DNA from: Sinorhizobium glycinis
Lineage (GTDB): Bacteria > Pseudomonadota > Alphaproteobacteria > Rhizobiales > Rhizobiaceae
NCBI RefSeq assembly: GCF_001651865.1
Contig: NZ_LPUX01000050.1
Coordinates: 310,492 to 374,491 of the forward strand
Direction: 5' to 3'
Length of the DNA: 64,000 nucleotides
Shown here: piece by piece, positions 20,012-29,466 of the stretch
Position numbering within the stretch: position 1 is the stretch's first letter
Layout of the letters: every line of letters starts with the position of its first letter
The notes under the pieces: generated by a model
Seen by the model: only the letters and a program-made list of their open reading frames with translations
Told to the model about the DNA's origin: nothing
Databases searched by the model: none
Made by a program: the position numbers and the translations under genes

Positions 20012-21145
20012 TCACCGCAGCAACGCCTGCGCCTCCTCGATGCCGAGCGCCGCCGGCTGGGTGCAGGTGGTGGAGAGCGTCACGAAGCGGCCCTCCTCGC
20101 CCGATTTCAGGATCGACACCATGACGTCGACGGCGTGGAGGGCGCGATCGAGCGAGCAGCGGGCGTCGCGGCCTGTGAGGATCGCATCCGCCAGGTCGGC
20201 GAGGCCGGCGGTGCGGTAGTTGGCGATCGGACCGAGCGGATGCTCCCAGTTGTCGACGGCGAACGGATGATCCCACATTTCCAGAGGTTGGATGTCCTTG
20301 TCCCGCCCGCTGGCCTCAACCGTGCCGCCGAAGAAATTCGGATCCGGCACGAACAACGAGCCCTTGGTACCGTAGAGTTCCATGTTGGCGTGGCGGTGCG
20401 ACCAGACATCCCAGCTTGCCGAAAGGGTGATCGTCGCGCCGTTGTGGAATTCGAGCAGCGCGTGGATATTGGTCGGCGTCTTGACCGGGATCACCTCCCC
20501 GTTTCGCGGGTCGCTGGTGATCGTGCGGGTCTGGCTCGCCATCGAGGAAAGCGCTCCGACGCGCTTAACCGGCCCGATGAGGTTGACGAGATTGGCGATG
20601 TAATAGGGCCCCATATCGAGCACCGGCCCACCGCCCGGCAGGAAGAAGAAGTCCGGGTTCGGATGCCACATCTCCATGCCGGGGCTCATCACATGGCAGG
20701 TGCCGGAGGTGATGCGGCCGATCTTGCCCTGATCGATATGGGCACGGGCAAGCTGGTGCGCACCGCCGAGGAAAGTGTCCGGTGCCGAGCCGACCATCAG
20801 CCCCTTCGCCCTCGCGATAGAGCGAAGTTCCTCCCCCTGCTCGAGCGTCAGGACCAGCGGCTTCTCCGAATAGACGTGCTTGCCGGATTCGAGGATTGCC
20901 TTCGAAACCGGATGATGCGCGTCCGGGATCGTCAGGTTGACGACGATGTCTATCTCCGGGTTGACGAGCAGCGCCTCGATGCTCTGTGCGCTCACGTCGA
21001 ATTCAGCCGCGCGCGCCTCGGCGACGGCCGGGTTGATGTCGGCGCAGGCGATGATCCTGATGCCCTTGAAGAGCGGCGCAAGCTTGAAATAGGTGGTTGA
21101 AATGTTGCCGCATCCGATGATGCCGACGCCAAGTTCTTTAGCCAT
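20012..21145 (-). CDS. Gfo/Idh/MocA family oxidoreductase
   Basis: A 377-residue NAD(P)-dependent sugar or inositol-type dehydrogenase. The N-terminal Rossmann fold opens with GVGIIGCGNIS (6-16), and the EKP motif (HVYSEKPL) with its catalytic lysine is intact. The C-terminal alpha/beta domain carries GGGPVLDMGPYYI, a common substrate-side motif of the family. It lies between a sugar isomerase gene (15 bases upstream) and an aldo/keto reductase gene, consistent with oxidation of a monosaccharide released by the glycosidases. The substrate is unknown. Confidence 0.9.
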   Translation of the reverse strand: MAKELGVGIIGCGNISTTYFKLAPLFKGIRIIACADINPAVAEARAAEFDVSAQSIEALLVNPEIDIVVNLTIPDAHHPVSKAILESGKHVYSEKPLVLTLEQGEELRSIARAKGLMVGSAPDTFLGGAHQLARAHIDQGKIGRITSGTCHVMSPGMEMWHPNPDFFFLPGGGPVLDMGPYYIANLVNLIGPVKRVGALSSMASQTRTITSDPRNGEVIPVKTPTNIHALLEFHNGATITLSASWDVWSHRHANMELYGTKGSLFVPDPNFFGGTVEASGRDKDIQPLEMWDHPFAVDNWEHPLGPIANYRTAGLADLADAILTGRDARCSLDRALHAVDVMVSILKSGEEGRFVTLSTTCTQPAALGIEEAQALLR

Positions 21146-21160
21146 GGAGTTCCCTGCTCT

Positions 21161-21922
21161 TCAATAGGATTGAATGGAAGCCAGCGAGCGCTTGGCGAAA
21201 CGCCTGAAATCGCTGGGATTGTCGTGTTCCGCGATGAAATACTTGGCCGAGGTCATGGAGAGCGCCTGGATGAGCGCCTTCCAGTCAAGCGTGCCCTGGC
21301 CGACATCCGCCCAACCGTCCTCGCTTGCATTCTCGCCCTTCGGCGCGATGTCCTTGACGTGGACGGCGGTGATGCGGCTGCGGTATTTCGAGATCCAGGC
21401 GAAAGGGTCGGCACTGCCGCGCACGATCCAGGCGATGTCCGCCTCCCAGGAGAGTTCCGGACCGCCGGCAAATATCAGGTCGAGCGGCACCGAGCCGTCT
21501 GCAACCGGAAAGAACTCGAAATCGTGATTGTGCCAGCCGAAATCGAGCCCCGCGTCGCGGAACGGCTTGCCCGCCGCCTGCAGCCGCGCACCGAAGGCGC
21601 GCCAGCCGGTCGCATCGGTCGGGCGTTGGTCTGGCATCAGATAGGGGCAATAGACGGCGCGGATGCCGAGCGTCTGGGCGATCTTGAGGACCCGGCCCGG
21701 ATCCGTCTCAAGCATGTCGATCCCAAAATGGGCGGTCGGCATGGTGAGACCGTGACGATCGAGACCGCTCTTGAAACCGGCGATTTCCCCGTCGGTGAGC
21801 GATGCGTAGAGGGCACCGTAGCCTTCGACCTGGGTATAGCCGGCTTCGCCGAGTGCGGAGAGCACTTCGGCAAGCGGCGGGAAGTTGCGGGCGCTATAAA
21901 GCTGGAAGCTGACGTCTTTCAT
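21161..21922 (-). CDS. sugar phosphate isomerase/epimerase family protein
   Basis: A 253-residue xylose-isomerase-like TIM barrel (AP-endonuclease 2 superfamily). The metal-site residues are suggested by GWHNHDFEF, LSWEADIAW, ITAVHVKDI and the C-terminal FIAEHDNPSD. The start is ATG 21922 because a gaggag site precedes it and the upstream extension is not conserved-looking. It sits between the beta-mannosidase and the Gfo/Idh gene and probably interconverts keto/aldo sugars of the imported substrate. Such enzymes often pair with Gfo/Idh proteins in sugar catabolic operons. Confidence 0.87.
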   Translation of the reverse strand: MKDVSFQLYSARNFPPLAEVLSALGEAGYTQVEGYGALYASLTDGEIAGFKSGLDRHGLTMPTAHFGIDMLETDPGRVLKIAQTLGIRAVYCPYLMPDQRPTDATGWRAFGARLQAAGKPFRDAGLDFGWHNHDFEFFPVADGSVPLDLIFAGGPELSWEADIAWIVRGSADPFAWISKYRSRITAVHVKDIAPKGENASEDGWADVGQGTLDWKALIQALSMTSAKYFIAEHDNPSDFRRFAKRSLASIQSY

Positions 21923-22037
21923 TGAAAATCTCCTCGTGGGGCTTTGCAGGAAGGATTGCTGGAAAATGGAAACGACGAACGCCCAACTGTCGGGATTTCG
22001 GGGAGCCGCGAGCACTTGCCGGGATGCGCCTCATCCG

Positions 22038-24554
22038 TCACTCTTTTCCCTGGCAGGATTCGAGGTCGTAGGCACCGAAACGCGGCACCACGCCCTCGGC
22101 GAGCGGCGCCTTTGGCGTAAAGCGAATGGCCTTGGATTGGCCGGCCGTCAGATCGAAGGCATTGTCGGAATAGCGGCCTTCGACATCCGCCTCGACCATG
22201 ACATGCAGGGCAAGACCAGCCGCACTGACCGACACGTCGAAGGAGCCGTCCGGCCGCGGCGCCGCCTCGATCCTCAGGCCGGAGGCCACAAGATCGAGCG
22301 CCTTGTAGGTGCCACGGACGTAATGCCCCTCGCCGCGCATGCCGTTCGATGCCTCGAAGGACCAGAAGAGCAGTGTATCCCGAGGAATGTCGCTTGCGGC
22401 GATGGTCACAAGCGTTGCCGCCTTGTCCGGCGAGCAGGAGCCCATGGCGGCCAGCAGCGGACGGCGGCTGCCGTCGAGCGATACGAGGGAGGTCTCGAGC
22501 TCGATCGTCACCGGCTCGGCCGTGTCGTTTACCACTGAGAAGGCGATTTCCCGGCCGTCCGCCGACGGAACGGCGGCGACGGCGACCGGCTGGAAGAAGC
22601 GCCGCGCCATGTAGTGCATGGTCTTCCAATGACCGCCATAGTCGAGGCTCGACCAGGAGGCGACCGGCCAGGTGTCGTTGAGCTGCCAGTAGAGCGTCCC
22701 CATGCAATGGGGCTTCAGCGAGCGCCAGTAATCGACGGCCGTGCGGATCGCCAGGCCCTGCTGGATCTGGCTCAGATAGACGAAGCTCGGAAAGTCCTTC
22801 GGAAAGCGGAAATAGCGGAACATGGTGCCGGCGATCCGCTCGTTGCCGCCAGCATTCTTCTGGTGCGCCTCCATCACCGGCGAGGCGATGTTCAGGTCGC
22901 GGGCCTCGGCGAACTGCCGGATCACCGGCATCGACGTATAGGACTGGAAGCCGAATTCCGAGCAGAAGCGCGGCCGCACGGTGCGGTAATTGTCGAACGA
23001 CTTGTTCTCGTGCCAGACGGACCAGTAGTGCATGTCGCCTGAACCATCGGCATGCCAGGCATCGCCGAAATTGAGATGGCCGACCGAAGGGCTCGACGGC
23101 CACCAGATCGCTTCCGGCGAGGCCGCCTTCATCGCCGTCTCCACGGTTCGGTTCAGCCGGTCGTAGGAAACGAGATAGCGGTCGCGATCCTTGCGGCTTT
23201 CCTCGAACCAGGTGAGCGCCCCGACGAGTTCGTTGTCGCCGCACCAGAGCGCGATCGACGGGTGGGACTGAAGCCGCTTCACCTGATAATCCACTTCCGC
23301 GGCGACGTTCTCGAGGAAGTCCGGGGTCGACGGGTAGAGATTGCAGGCGAACATGAAGTCCTGCCAGACGAGCAGGCCGAGCCGATCGCAGAGATCGTAG
23401 AACCAATCCGGCTCGTAGAAGCCGCCGCCCCAGACGCGGATCATGTTCATGTTGGCTTCGACCGCGGAGCGCAACAGATCCCCGACGCGCTCCGGCGTGA
23501 CGCGCGACATCAGCGCATCCGCCGGTATCCAGTTGGCGCCGCGGCAGAAAATCTCGCGGCCGTTGACGCGCAGCGCAAAACGGCTGCCGGCCTCGTCCCT
23601 GTCGGTGGCGAGTTCGAGCGTGCGGAAGCCGATCAGGCGCGTGACGCTTTCCTCGGGCGTTTCCACCTTGAGGGTGGAGAGCGCCTGCTCGCCGCTGCCG
23701 GCCGGCCACCAAAGTCTGGGCTCCGCCACGTTGAACACATGGGTGATGCGTGTCTCGCCCGCGGCAACGCTGCAGTCGAGGCGCTCGCGCAGGCCGTCGA
23801 GTTCGAAATGGATCGGCAGGATGCCCGGGTTGCGGGCATAGAGCTCCACCGTCACCTGCAGATCGACAGAGCCATCCTCCAGCAAGACTTGGTGCGTGGT
23901 AACATGTTCGATCCGCGCCGTCTCCAGCCGACGGAGTGCCAGCGCGCCATAGACGCCGAGCGGCGCGATGGCGATGTTCCAATCCCAGCCGAAATGGCAT
24001 TGCGGCTTGCGCAGCATATTGCCGTTGGCGATCGGCGAGTTGCCGTCGTGATAGGGCACGTAAAAGGGCTGCGCCGCCTGGCGCCGTGCGCCGTCGGCAA
24101 TCGAGGAATGAAGCAGGATGCGGATTCGGTTCTCTCCGGCGACAAGCGCCTGCGAAACATCGGGGCGATGGCGCCGGAAGCAATTGTCCGCCTGCAAGAC
24201 GAGCCGGTCGTTGACGAAAACCGAGGCGACAGTGTCGATGCTCTCGAAATCGAGGTACCAGTGCCCTTCGAGATCGCCCGCGTCGATCGCCACGGTGCGC
24301 TCGAGCACCCAGTCCTTATGTGCGACCCATTGGACGTCCGCCTCGTTCCGGCCGTGATAGGGGTCGGCAATGATGCCGGCGCGCTGGAGCGCGCTGTGCA
24401 CGTCGCCCGGCAGCGCGATCGTCAATGCATGGCTGTTGTCGGCCGAAGCGAGCAGCCAATCGCCGGAAAGGTCGATACGGATGGCGTCGCGATTGATTTC
24501 GGAAGGCATTCCCATGATCCATTGGTTGGCGGGTGATCTCGCGCCGGCTTTCAT
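22038..24554 (-). CDS. GH2 beta-mannosidase
   Basis: An 838-residue glycosidase with the multidomain GH2 layout: sugar-binding beta domain (about 25-210), immunoglobulin-like domain (about 215-325), TIM barrel (about 330-640) and C-terminal beta domains. Glu442 in WCGDNE is the acid/base and Glu533 in CSEFGFQS the nucleophile. The PHCMGTLYWQLNDTWPVASW region is typical of beta-mannosidases. There is no signal peptide, so it cleaves imported mannosides in the cytoplasm. The start is uncertain among ATG 24554, 24515 and 24509. It follows the ABC transporter genes directly, 36 bases after the ATPase gene. Confidence 0.92.
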   Translation of the reverse strand: MKAGARSPANQWIMGMPSEINRDAIRIDLSGDWLLASADNSHALTIALPGDVHSALQRAGIIADPYHGRNEADVQWVAHKDWVLERTVAIDAGDLEGHWYLDFESIDTVASVFVNDRLVLQADNCFRRHRPDVSQALVAGENRIRILLHSSIADGARRQAAQPFYVPYHDGNSPIANGNMLRKPQCHFGWDWNIAIAPLGVYGALALRRLETARIEHVTTHQVLLEDGSVDLQVTVELYARNPGILPIHFELDGLRERLDCSVAAGETRITHVFNVAEPRLWWPAGSGEQALSTLKVETPEESVTRLIGFRTLELATDRDEAGSRFALRVNGREIFCRGANWIPADALMSRVTPERVGDLLRSAVEANMNMIRVWGGGFYEPDWFYDLCDRLGLLVWQDFMFACNLYPSTPDFLENVAAEVDYQVKRLQSHPSIALWCGDNELVGALTWFEESRKDRDRYLVSYDRLNRTVETAMKAASPEAIWWPSSPSVGHLNFGDAWHADGSGDMHYWSVWHENKSFDNYRTVRPRFCSEFGFQSYTSMPVIRQFAEARDLNIASPVMEAHQKNAGGNERIAGTMFRYFRFPKDFPSFVYLSQIQQGLAIRTAVDYWRSLKPHCMGTLYWQLNDTWPVASWSSLDYGGHWKTMHYMARRFFQPVAVAAVPSADGREIAFSVVNDTAEPVTIELETSLVSLDGSRRPLLAAMGSCSPDKAATLVTIAASDIPRDTLLFWSFEASNGMRGEGHYVRGTYKALDLVASGLRIEAAPRPDGSFDVSVSAAGLALHVMVEADVEGRYSDNAFDLTAGQSKAIRFTPKAPLAEGVVPRFGAYDLESCQGKE

Positions 24555-24590
24555 CCGATGAGAGGCCTTCAGCGGCCCATCGGTTTTCGG

Positions 24591-25676
24591 TCAAAGACGG
24601 TTTTCGCTGACGGCGTCGAAGATGGAGGCGACCGCCATGTCGAAGGAGAGGCGCACCGTGCTGCCCGGAGGGTAGCGCCGCTGGCCGGCGATCCGGACCG
24701 ACATGGATTGGCCGGCAAGCCTCAGCCACAGGAGATTGTCGGCGCCCATCGGCTCCTCGATGTCGACGACCGCCTGGTGCATCTCATGACCCTCACTCGC
24801 CTCGTCGACCCTGACGTGTTCCGGCCTCAGGCCGAGGACCACCTTCTGACCGGGTTGCAGTTTTGTGCGTGCCGGATAGGCGGTGACGTCGAAGGCGACG
24901 CCGTCGACCCGCACGAAACTGCGGCCGTCCTTCGCCTCCACGTCGCCGCGGAAGAAGTTCATCGACGGCGAGCCGATGAAGCCGGCGACGAACAGGTTTT
25001 CCGGGGCGTTGTAGATCGTCATCGGGTCGGCGAGCTGCTGGATGACGCCGCTCTTCATCACGGCGATGCGGTCGGCAAGCGTCAGCGCCTCGATCTGGTC
25101 ATGCGTGACGTAGATCATCGTGTTCTTCAGCGACTGGTGCAGCCGCTTGATCTCAACGCGCAGTTCGGAGCGCAGCTTGGCATCGAGGTTCGACAGCGGC
25201 TCGTCGAAGAGGAAGACGTCGACGTCGCGCACCAGTGCCCGGCCGATCGCCACGCGCTGCCGCTGCCCGCCCGATAGCTCCGACGGCTTCCGCTTGAGTA
25301 ATGCTTCGATTTGCAGGATGGCCGCGGCACGCTTCACACGCTTGTCGATTTCCGGCTGCGGAATCTTGGCGACCTGCAAACCGAAGGAAAGGTTCCTCTC
25401 GACGGTCATCTGCGGATAGAGCGCGTAGGACTGGAACACCATGCCGATGCCGCGGTCCTTCGGCTCCTCCCAGGTGACGTTGCGATCCTTGATGAAGATC
25501 TGCCCGTCGGACACGTCGAGCAGGCCGGCGATGCAGTTGAGCAGCGTCGACTTTCCGCAGCCGGACGAACCGAGCAGAACGAGGAATTCGCCATGGTCGA
25601 TGTCGAGATTAAGCTTGTCGAGAACCGTGACGGCACCGAAGTTCAGTGACAGATCCCTGACGGAAACACTTGTCAT
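24591..25676 (-). CDS. sugar ABC transporter ATP-binding protein (MalK/UgpC type)
   Basis: A 361-residue ATPase of a carbohydrate (CUT1) importer. Walker A is GSSGCGKST, Q-loop FQSYALYP, signature LSGGQRQR, Walker B VFLFDEP and H-loop THD. The C-terminal third (about 240-361) is the OB-fold/TOBE regulatory domain typical of MalK-like subunits. The ATG at 25676 follows an aaggat site and lies six bases after the stop of the second permease gene. Confidence 0.94.
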   Translation of the reverse strand: MTSVSVRDLSLNFGAVTVLDKLNLDIDHGEFLVLLGSSGCGKSTLLNCIAGLLDVSDGQIFIKDRNVTWEEPKDRGIGMVFQSYALYPQMTVERNLSFGLQVAKIPQPEIDKRVKRAAAILQIEALLKRKPSELSGGQRQRVAIGRALVRDVDVFLFDEPLSNLDAKLRSELRVEIKRLHQSLKNTMIYVTHDQIEALTLADRIAVMKSGVIQQLADPMTIYNAPENLFVAGFIGSPSMNFFRGDVEAKDGRSFVRVDGVAFDVTAYPARTKLQPGQKVVLGLRPEHVRVDEASEGHEMHQAVVDIEEPMGADNLLWLRLAGQSMSVRIAGQRRYPPGSTVRLSFDMAVASIFDAVSENRL

Positions 25677-25682
25677 GCTTGC

Positions 25683-26627
25683 TTATCCTTTCACTGCACC
25701 GGCCGCGATGCCGCGGACAAAGAGCCGTCCGGAGACGAAGTAGACGACGAGCGGAACTGCCCCCGTCAGGATCGTTGCCGCCATGTTGACGTTGTATTCC
25801 TTCACGCCCTGCACCGAGTTGACGATGTTGTTGAGCTGGACGGTCATCGGGTAATACTCCGGCCGCGTGAAGACGACGCCGAACAGGAAGTCGTTCCAGA
25901 TGCCGGTCACCTGCAGGATCATCGCCACCACGAAAATCGGCAGCGACATCGGCAGCATGATCTTGAAGTAGATCGTCCAGAACCCGGCACCGTCCACGCG
26001 TGCCGCCTTGAAGAGTTCCTCGGGCAAGCCCGCGAAGTAATTGCGGAACAGGAGGGTGAGGATCGGCATGCCGAAGATCGTATGCACGATGACGAGGCCA
26101 GTCAGCGTTCCGTAGACGCCCATTTCCCTGAGCACGATCACGATCGGATAGATCATCACCTGATAGGGAATGAAGGCGCCGACGACCAGGATGGTGAAGA
26201 AAAGCTCGGCCCCCTTGAAGCGCCAGTTCGCCAGAGCGTAGCCGTTCACAGAGGCGACCGCGATCGAGATGATCACCGAAGGCACGGTGATGCGCACCGA
26301 ATTCCAGAAGCCGCGGGAGAGCCCGTCGCAATTGAGACCGGTGCAAGCCTCGGCCCAGGCCTTCACCCAGGGCTCGAAGGTGATCTCCAGCGGCGGCGCG
26401 AAGATGTTGCCGACGCGGATTTCCGGCATGCCTTTGAGCGACGTCACGATCATCACGTAGAGCGGCAGCAGGTAATAGAGGGCGACGACGATCAGGGTGC
26501 CGTAGACGATGATGTTGCGTCGCGAGAGCCGGCGGCGCGGCTTGCGGCCGCTGGGACCGGCTTCGATCCGCCTGGTTTCCTTCTCATAGGCAGTAAGCGT
26601 GTTGTTGCTTGCGAACATGTTATCCAC
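25683..26627 (-). CDS. sugar ABC transporter permease (MalG type)
   Basis: A 314-residue inner-membrane permease with about six transmembrane helices and the EAA loop (EELFKAARVDGAGFWTIYFK) that contacts the ATPase. The start is GTG 26627, placed eight bases after a ggagg site and overlapping the preceding permease by eight bases; ATG 26618 is the alternative. It forms a heterodimer with the MalF-type permease encoded upstream. Confidence 0.93.
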   Translation of the reverse strand: MDNMFASNNTLTAYEKETRRIEAGPSGRKPRRRLSRRNIIVYGTLIVVALYYLLPLYVMIVTSLKGMPEIRVGNIFAPPLEITFEPWVKAWAEACTGLNCDGLSRGFWNSVRITVPSVIISIAVASVNGYALANWRFKGAELFFTILVVGAFIPYQVMIYPIVIVLREMGVYGTLTGLVIVHTIFGMPILTLLFRNYFAGLPEELFKAARVDGAGFWTIYFKIMLPMSLPIFVVAMILQVTGIWNDFLFGVVFTRPEYYPMTVQLNNIVNSVQGVKEYNVNMAATILTGAVPLVVYFVSGRLFVRGIAAGAVKG

Positions 26628-27528
26628 GCTTGCGGCCTCCTCCGAATTCCAGATATGCCCACGGCACGATGATGATGGCGACGGTGATCAGCATCATGGT
26701 GGAGGCGGCGAAACCCTGGCCCAGGTTCTGGGCTTGGAACATGTAGTCGTAGACGTATTTGGCAGGCACTTCGGATGCGATGCCGGGGCCGCCGCTCGTT
26801 TGCGCCACGACGAGGTCGTAGACCTTGACGATGCCGCTCGCGATGATCACCAGCGTGGTGATGAAGACGCCGCGCATCATCGGGATGATGATCAGCACAT
26901 AGGTCTTCCACATCGGGATGCCGTCCACGCGTGCTGCCTTCCAGATGTCCTCGTCGATGCCGCGGAGGCCCGCGAGCATCAGGCACATGACGAGACCCGT
27001 CCCCTGCCAGAGCGCGGCGATCAGGATGCCGTAAATAACGATGTCGGCATCGTAGAGCGGGTCGAAGGAGAAGCTTGTCCAACCAAGCGACCGCACGATC
27101 GACTGGATGCCGAATTGCGGATTGAGGAGCCACTGCCAAACCAGCCCGGTCACGATGAAGGACAGGGCAAAGGGATAGAGCATGATCGTGCGGAAGGTAT
27201 TCTCGAAGCGGATTTTCTGGTCCATCAGCGCGGCGAGCACGAAGCCGATCACCAGGCTGAAGACCAGCGAGAAGAACCCGTAGACCGCAAGGTTCTGGAT
27301 CGAGATGATCCAGCGCGGCGCCGCCCACAGCCGCTCGTACTGGTCGAGGCCTACAAACGAGAGGCGCGGCAGCAATTTTGAATTGGTGAACGAGTAGACG
27401 ACGGTCCAGATCGTGCCGCCGAGGAATATGACCACGGCTGTCAGGATCATCGGAATCGAGGCGATCTTCGCATTCAGGTTGCGCAGCCACTGGTTCGGCC
27501 TGACCGAACCACGTGTGAGAGCCGTCAT
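26620..27528 (-). CDS. sugar ABC transporter permease (MalF type)
   Basis: A permease of 302 residues from ATG 27528, which has a perfect ggaggagg ribosome binding site. There are about six transmembrane segments, with the EAA loop near EDIWKAARVDGIPMWKTYV. It lacks the long periplasmic insert of E. coli MalF, as is usual for CUT1 permeases of rhizobia. It lies between the binding-protein gene (195 bases upstream) and the MalG-type gene, which it overlaps. Confidence 0.93.
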   Translation of the reverse strand: MTALTRGSVRPNQWLRNLNAKIASIPMILTAVVIFLGGTIWTVVYSFTNSKLLPRLSFVGLDQYERLWAAPRWIISIQNLAVYGFFSLVFSLVIGFVLAALMDQKIRFENTFRTIMLYPFALSFIVTGLVWQWLLNPQFGIQSIVRSLGWTSFSFDPLYDADIVIYGILIAALWQGTGLVMCLMLAGLRGIDEDIWKAARVDGIPMWKTYVLIIIPMMRGVFITTLVIIASGIVKVYDLVVAQTSGGPGIASEVPAKYVYDYMFQAQNLGQGFAASTMMLITVAIIIVPWAYLEFGGGRKRG

Positions 27529-27723
27529 GTTTCCTCCTCCGAAACTGCGACAATGTCTGGCGGCGCGCGGCACCGGCGACGAGCAAGCCGCCGATCTTCA
27601 ACGCCGACCACGGACGTGGCTTCTGCCCTTGTCTGCCATGCCCAACTCATTCTCAGCGGCATCCGAGCACGGCGAAAGGGCGAGCGACGGCCTCGCAGCA
27701 GCGAGGCCGTCAGGAAGCTTCGA

Positions 27724-28959
27724 TCAATCCGCCGCGGCGATGATTTCCGCGAAGCGCTTCTGCGCGTCTTCGGGCGTCATGGAGGCGTTTGCAAAGAACT
27801 CGGAGAAGAGGTCTTCCTTTTGCTTCTGACTATCGGCCGAAAGCAGTTGGTCGGTTCCCTGGATCACGTTGCCCTTGGCGAGAATTTCTAGCCCCTTCTT
27901 CATGCAGTCGTTGGCGGTTGCGAGGTCCACGTCGCTGCGCACCGGCAGCGAGCCCTTCTTCAAATTGAAGGCGACTTGCGTTTTCGGATTGAGGAGCGTC
28001 GATGCCAGCACTTCCTGCGCCTTCGACTTCTCCTCGTCCTCGAGCAGCGGGAAGTAGAATGCATCGCCGCCGGTCGAGATCACTTCATTGACGCCGAGAC
28101 CCGGAAGGCACGTATAATCAACTCCTGCCTTCTGGCCCGCCACCTGGAACTCGCCCTGAGCCCAGTCGCCCATGATCTGGCCGCCGGCCTTGCCGGTGAT
28201 CACCAGGTTCGTCGCCTGGTTCCAGTCCTGAACATTGGTGCCCTTCGACAGGCGACGTGCATCGTCGGCAGCCTTGAAGACCTTGGCGATCTCCGGTCCG
28301 GCTGCGACTTCCTCATCCTTCTTGGCAAAGACCTGCTCGAAGACGTCCTTGCCGGCAATCGCCACCATCAGGACGTCGAACGCACCGGCCGCCTGCCACG
28401 GCTGACCGCCGACGGCAAGCGGTATGATGCCGGCCTTCTCGAGCGCCGGCCCGGCCGCAACGAACTCGTCCCAGTTCTTCGGCACCGGAACGCCTGCCTG
28501 CTTAAAGGCGGCATTCGAGAGCCACAGCCATTGCCAGGAGTGGATGTTGACGGGCGCGCAATAGATCTTGCCTTCGATCGTGCAGGAGTCGAGCAGGCTG
28601 GATGGCTTGACGATCTCCTTCCAGTTTTCGCGCGTGGCGACATCGGTCAAGTCGCGCATCAGGCCCGCCTGCACCAGTTCTTCCGCCTGACGGCCATGGT
28701 TGAACTGGGTTGCGCCCATCGGGTCGCCGCCAGTGATGCGGCTGATCATGATCGGCCGCGCCGTGCCACCGGAGCCGGCGATCGCGCCGTCGACCCATTT
28801 GTTGCCGGTCGCGTCGAAGGCCTTCGCCAGTTCGGCGACCGCTGCGGCCTCGCCGCCGGACGTCCACCAATGGGTGACCTCCAGGTCGGTTGCCTGAGCC
28901 AGGCCGAACGGCAGTGCCACGGTTGCGGCCAGAGCGCCGGCCAAAGAACGTAATTTCAT
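27724..28959 (-). CDS. sugar ABC transporter substrate-binding protein
   Basis: A 411-residue periplasmic receptor. The signal peptide is residues 1-23 (ending FGLAQA). The mature start DLEVTHWWTSGGEAAAVAEL and the NLVITGKAGGQIMGDW and STGGDAFYFPLL segments are typical of CUT1 binding proteins of the glucose/mannose-type cluster. The ligand is probably a mannose- or glucose-containing mono/oligosaccharide, judging from the beta-mannosidase in the operon (inference). ATG 28959 with a ggagga site heads the operon, with a LacI-type operator 17 bases upstream. Confidence 0.92.
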   Translation of the reverse strand: MKLRSLAGALAATVALPFGLAQATDLEVTHWWTSGGEAAAVAELAKAFDATGNKWVDGAIAGSGGTARPIMISRITGGDPMGATQFNHGRQAEELVQAGLMRDLTDVATRENWKEIVKPSSLLDSCTIEGKIYCAPVNIHSWQWLWLSNAAFKQAGVPVPKNWDEFVAAGPALEKAGIIPLAVGGQPWQAAGAFDVLMVAIAGKDVFEQVFAKKDEEVAAGPEIAKVFKAADDARRLSKGTNVQDWNQATNLVITGKAGGQIMGDWAQGEFQVAGQKAGVDYTCLPGLGVNEVISTGGDAFYFPLLEDEEKSKAQEVLASTLLNPKTQVAFNLKKGSLPVRSDVDLATANDCMKKGLEILAKGNVIQGTDQLLSADSQKQKEDLFSEFFANASMTPEDAQKRFAEIIAAAD

Positions 28960-28976
28960 GAGTCTCCTCCCTCACT

Positions 28977-28986
28977 GTAACGTTAC
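28977..28986. promoter_or_regulatory. LacI-type operator, binding-protein promoter
   Basis: A perfect palindrome GTAACGTTAC with the central CG typical of LacI/GalR-family operators, immediately upstream of the ribosome binding site of the ABC operon. A closely related site lies at 29295 before the divergent LacI-type gene (consensus TGTAwCGTTAC). Confidence 0.65.
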
Positions 28987-29294
28987 CGGAAAAACTTAGT
29001 TCAATCCAATTGCCGACGCAACACCCACAACGGATAATTCAAATTTACTAAATCGCAACATCCCATGATTGCATTTATCGACCGCGGGAGACGTCCCATC
29101 CCTCCCGGCCCACATATCGCCTACGCCGGGAAATTTCCATCTAAACACTTGTGTTAAAAACGGAAATTACCGGACGACGAAGTCGAGTTTCCAGCCTCCG
29201 CTTCGCACATGCAGCATCGAGCGCCGCGGGTCGCAGATTCAACCCCTTGTTTAGGTTCTTCGCACTGCAGCAACGAAAAAGCTCGACATCGCTA

Positions 29295-29308
29295 CTGTAT
29301 CGTTACAG
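29295..29308. promoter_or_regulatory. LacI-type operator, regulator promoter
   Basis: An imperfect palindrome CTGTATCGTTACAG with central CG and symmetric CTGTA/TACAG ends, about 160 bases before the lacI-type gene. Its half-sites match those of the site at 28977, suggesting autoregulation by the same protein. Confidence 0.6.
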
Positions 29309-29466
29309 ATTTCAAGGCGCCCTTCCGCTCCGCCGAATATGGTCACCCCTGACAAATCGTATATAAGGCAGAGACTGGGGCGAGGAGACGGGCGATCGCA
29401 AAGATACGGGCACCGCGTTCTGCGGACCGTAACGGTTGCTTTGGAGGGTCGGGGAAAGCGGGCTTT

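Larger units (their letters stand above)
28960..29466. other. divergent control region of the glycan locus
   Basis: About 507 bases between the divergent sugar-binding-protein and LacI-type regulator genes, with two operator-like palindromes (28977-28986 and 29295-29308). The middle is AT-richer than its flanks, as expected for promoters. No credible ORF is present. Confidence 0.55.

Noticed and set aside
21919-24183. 754-codon minus-strand frame overlapping the beta-mannosidase
   Set aside because: A same-strand, different-frame shadow of the GH2 gene, which carries clear catalytic motifs in the other frame; this one is Arg/Pro-rich without motifs.
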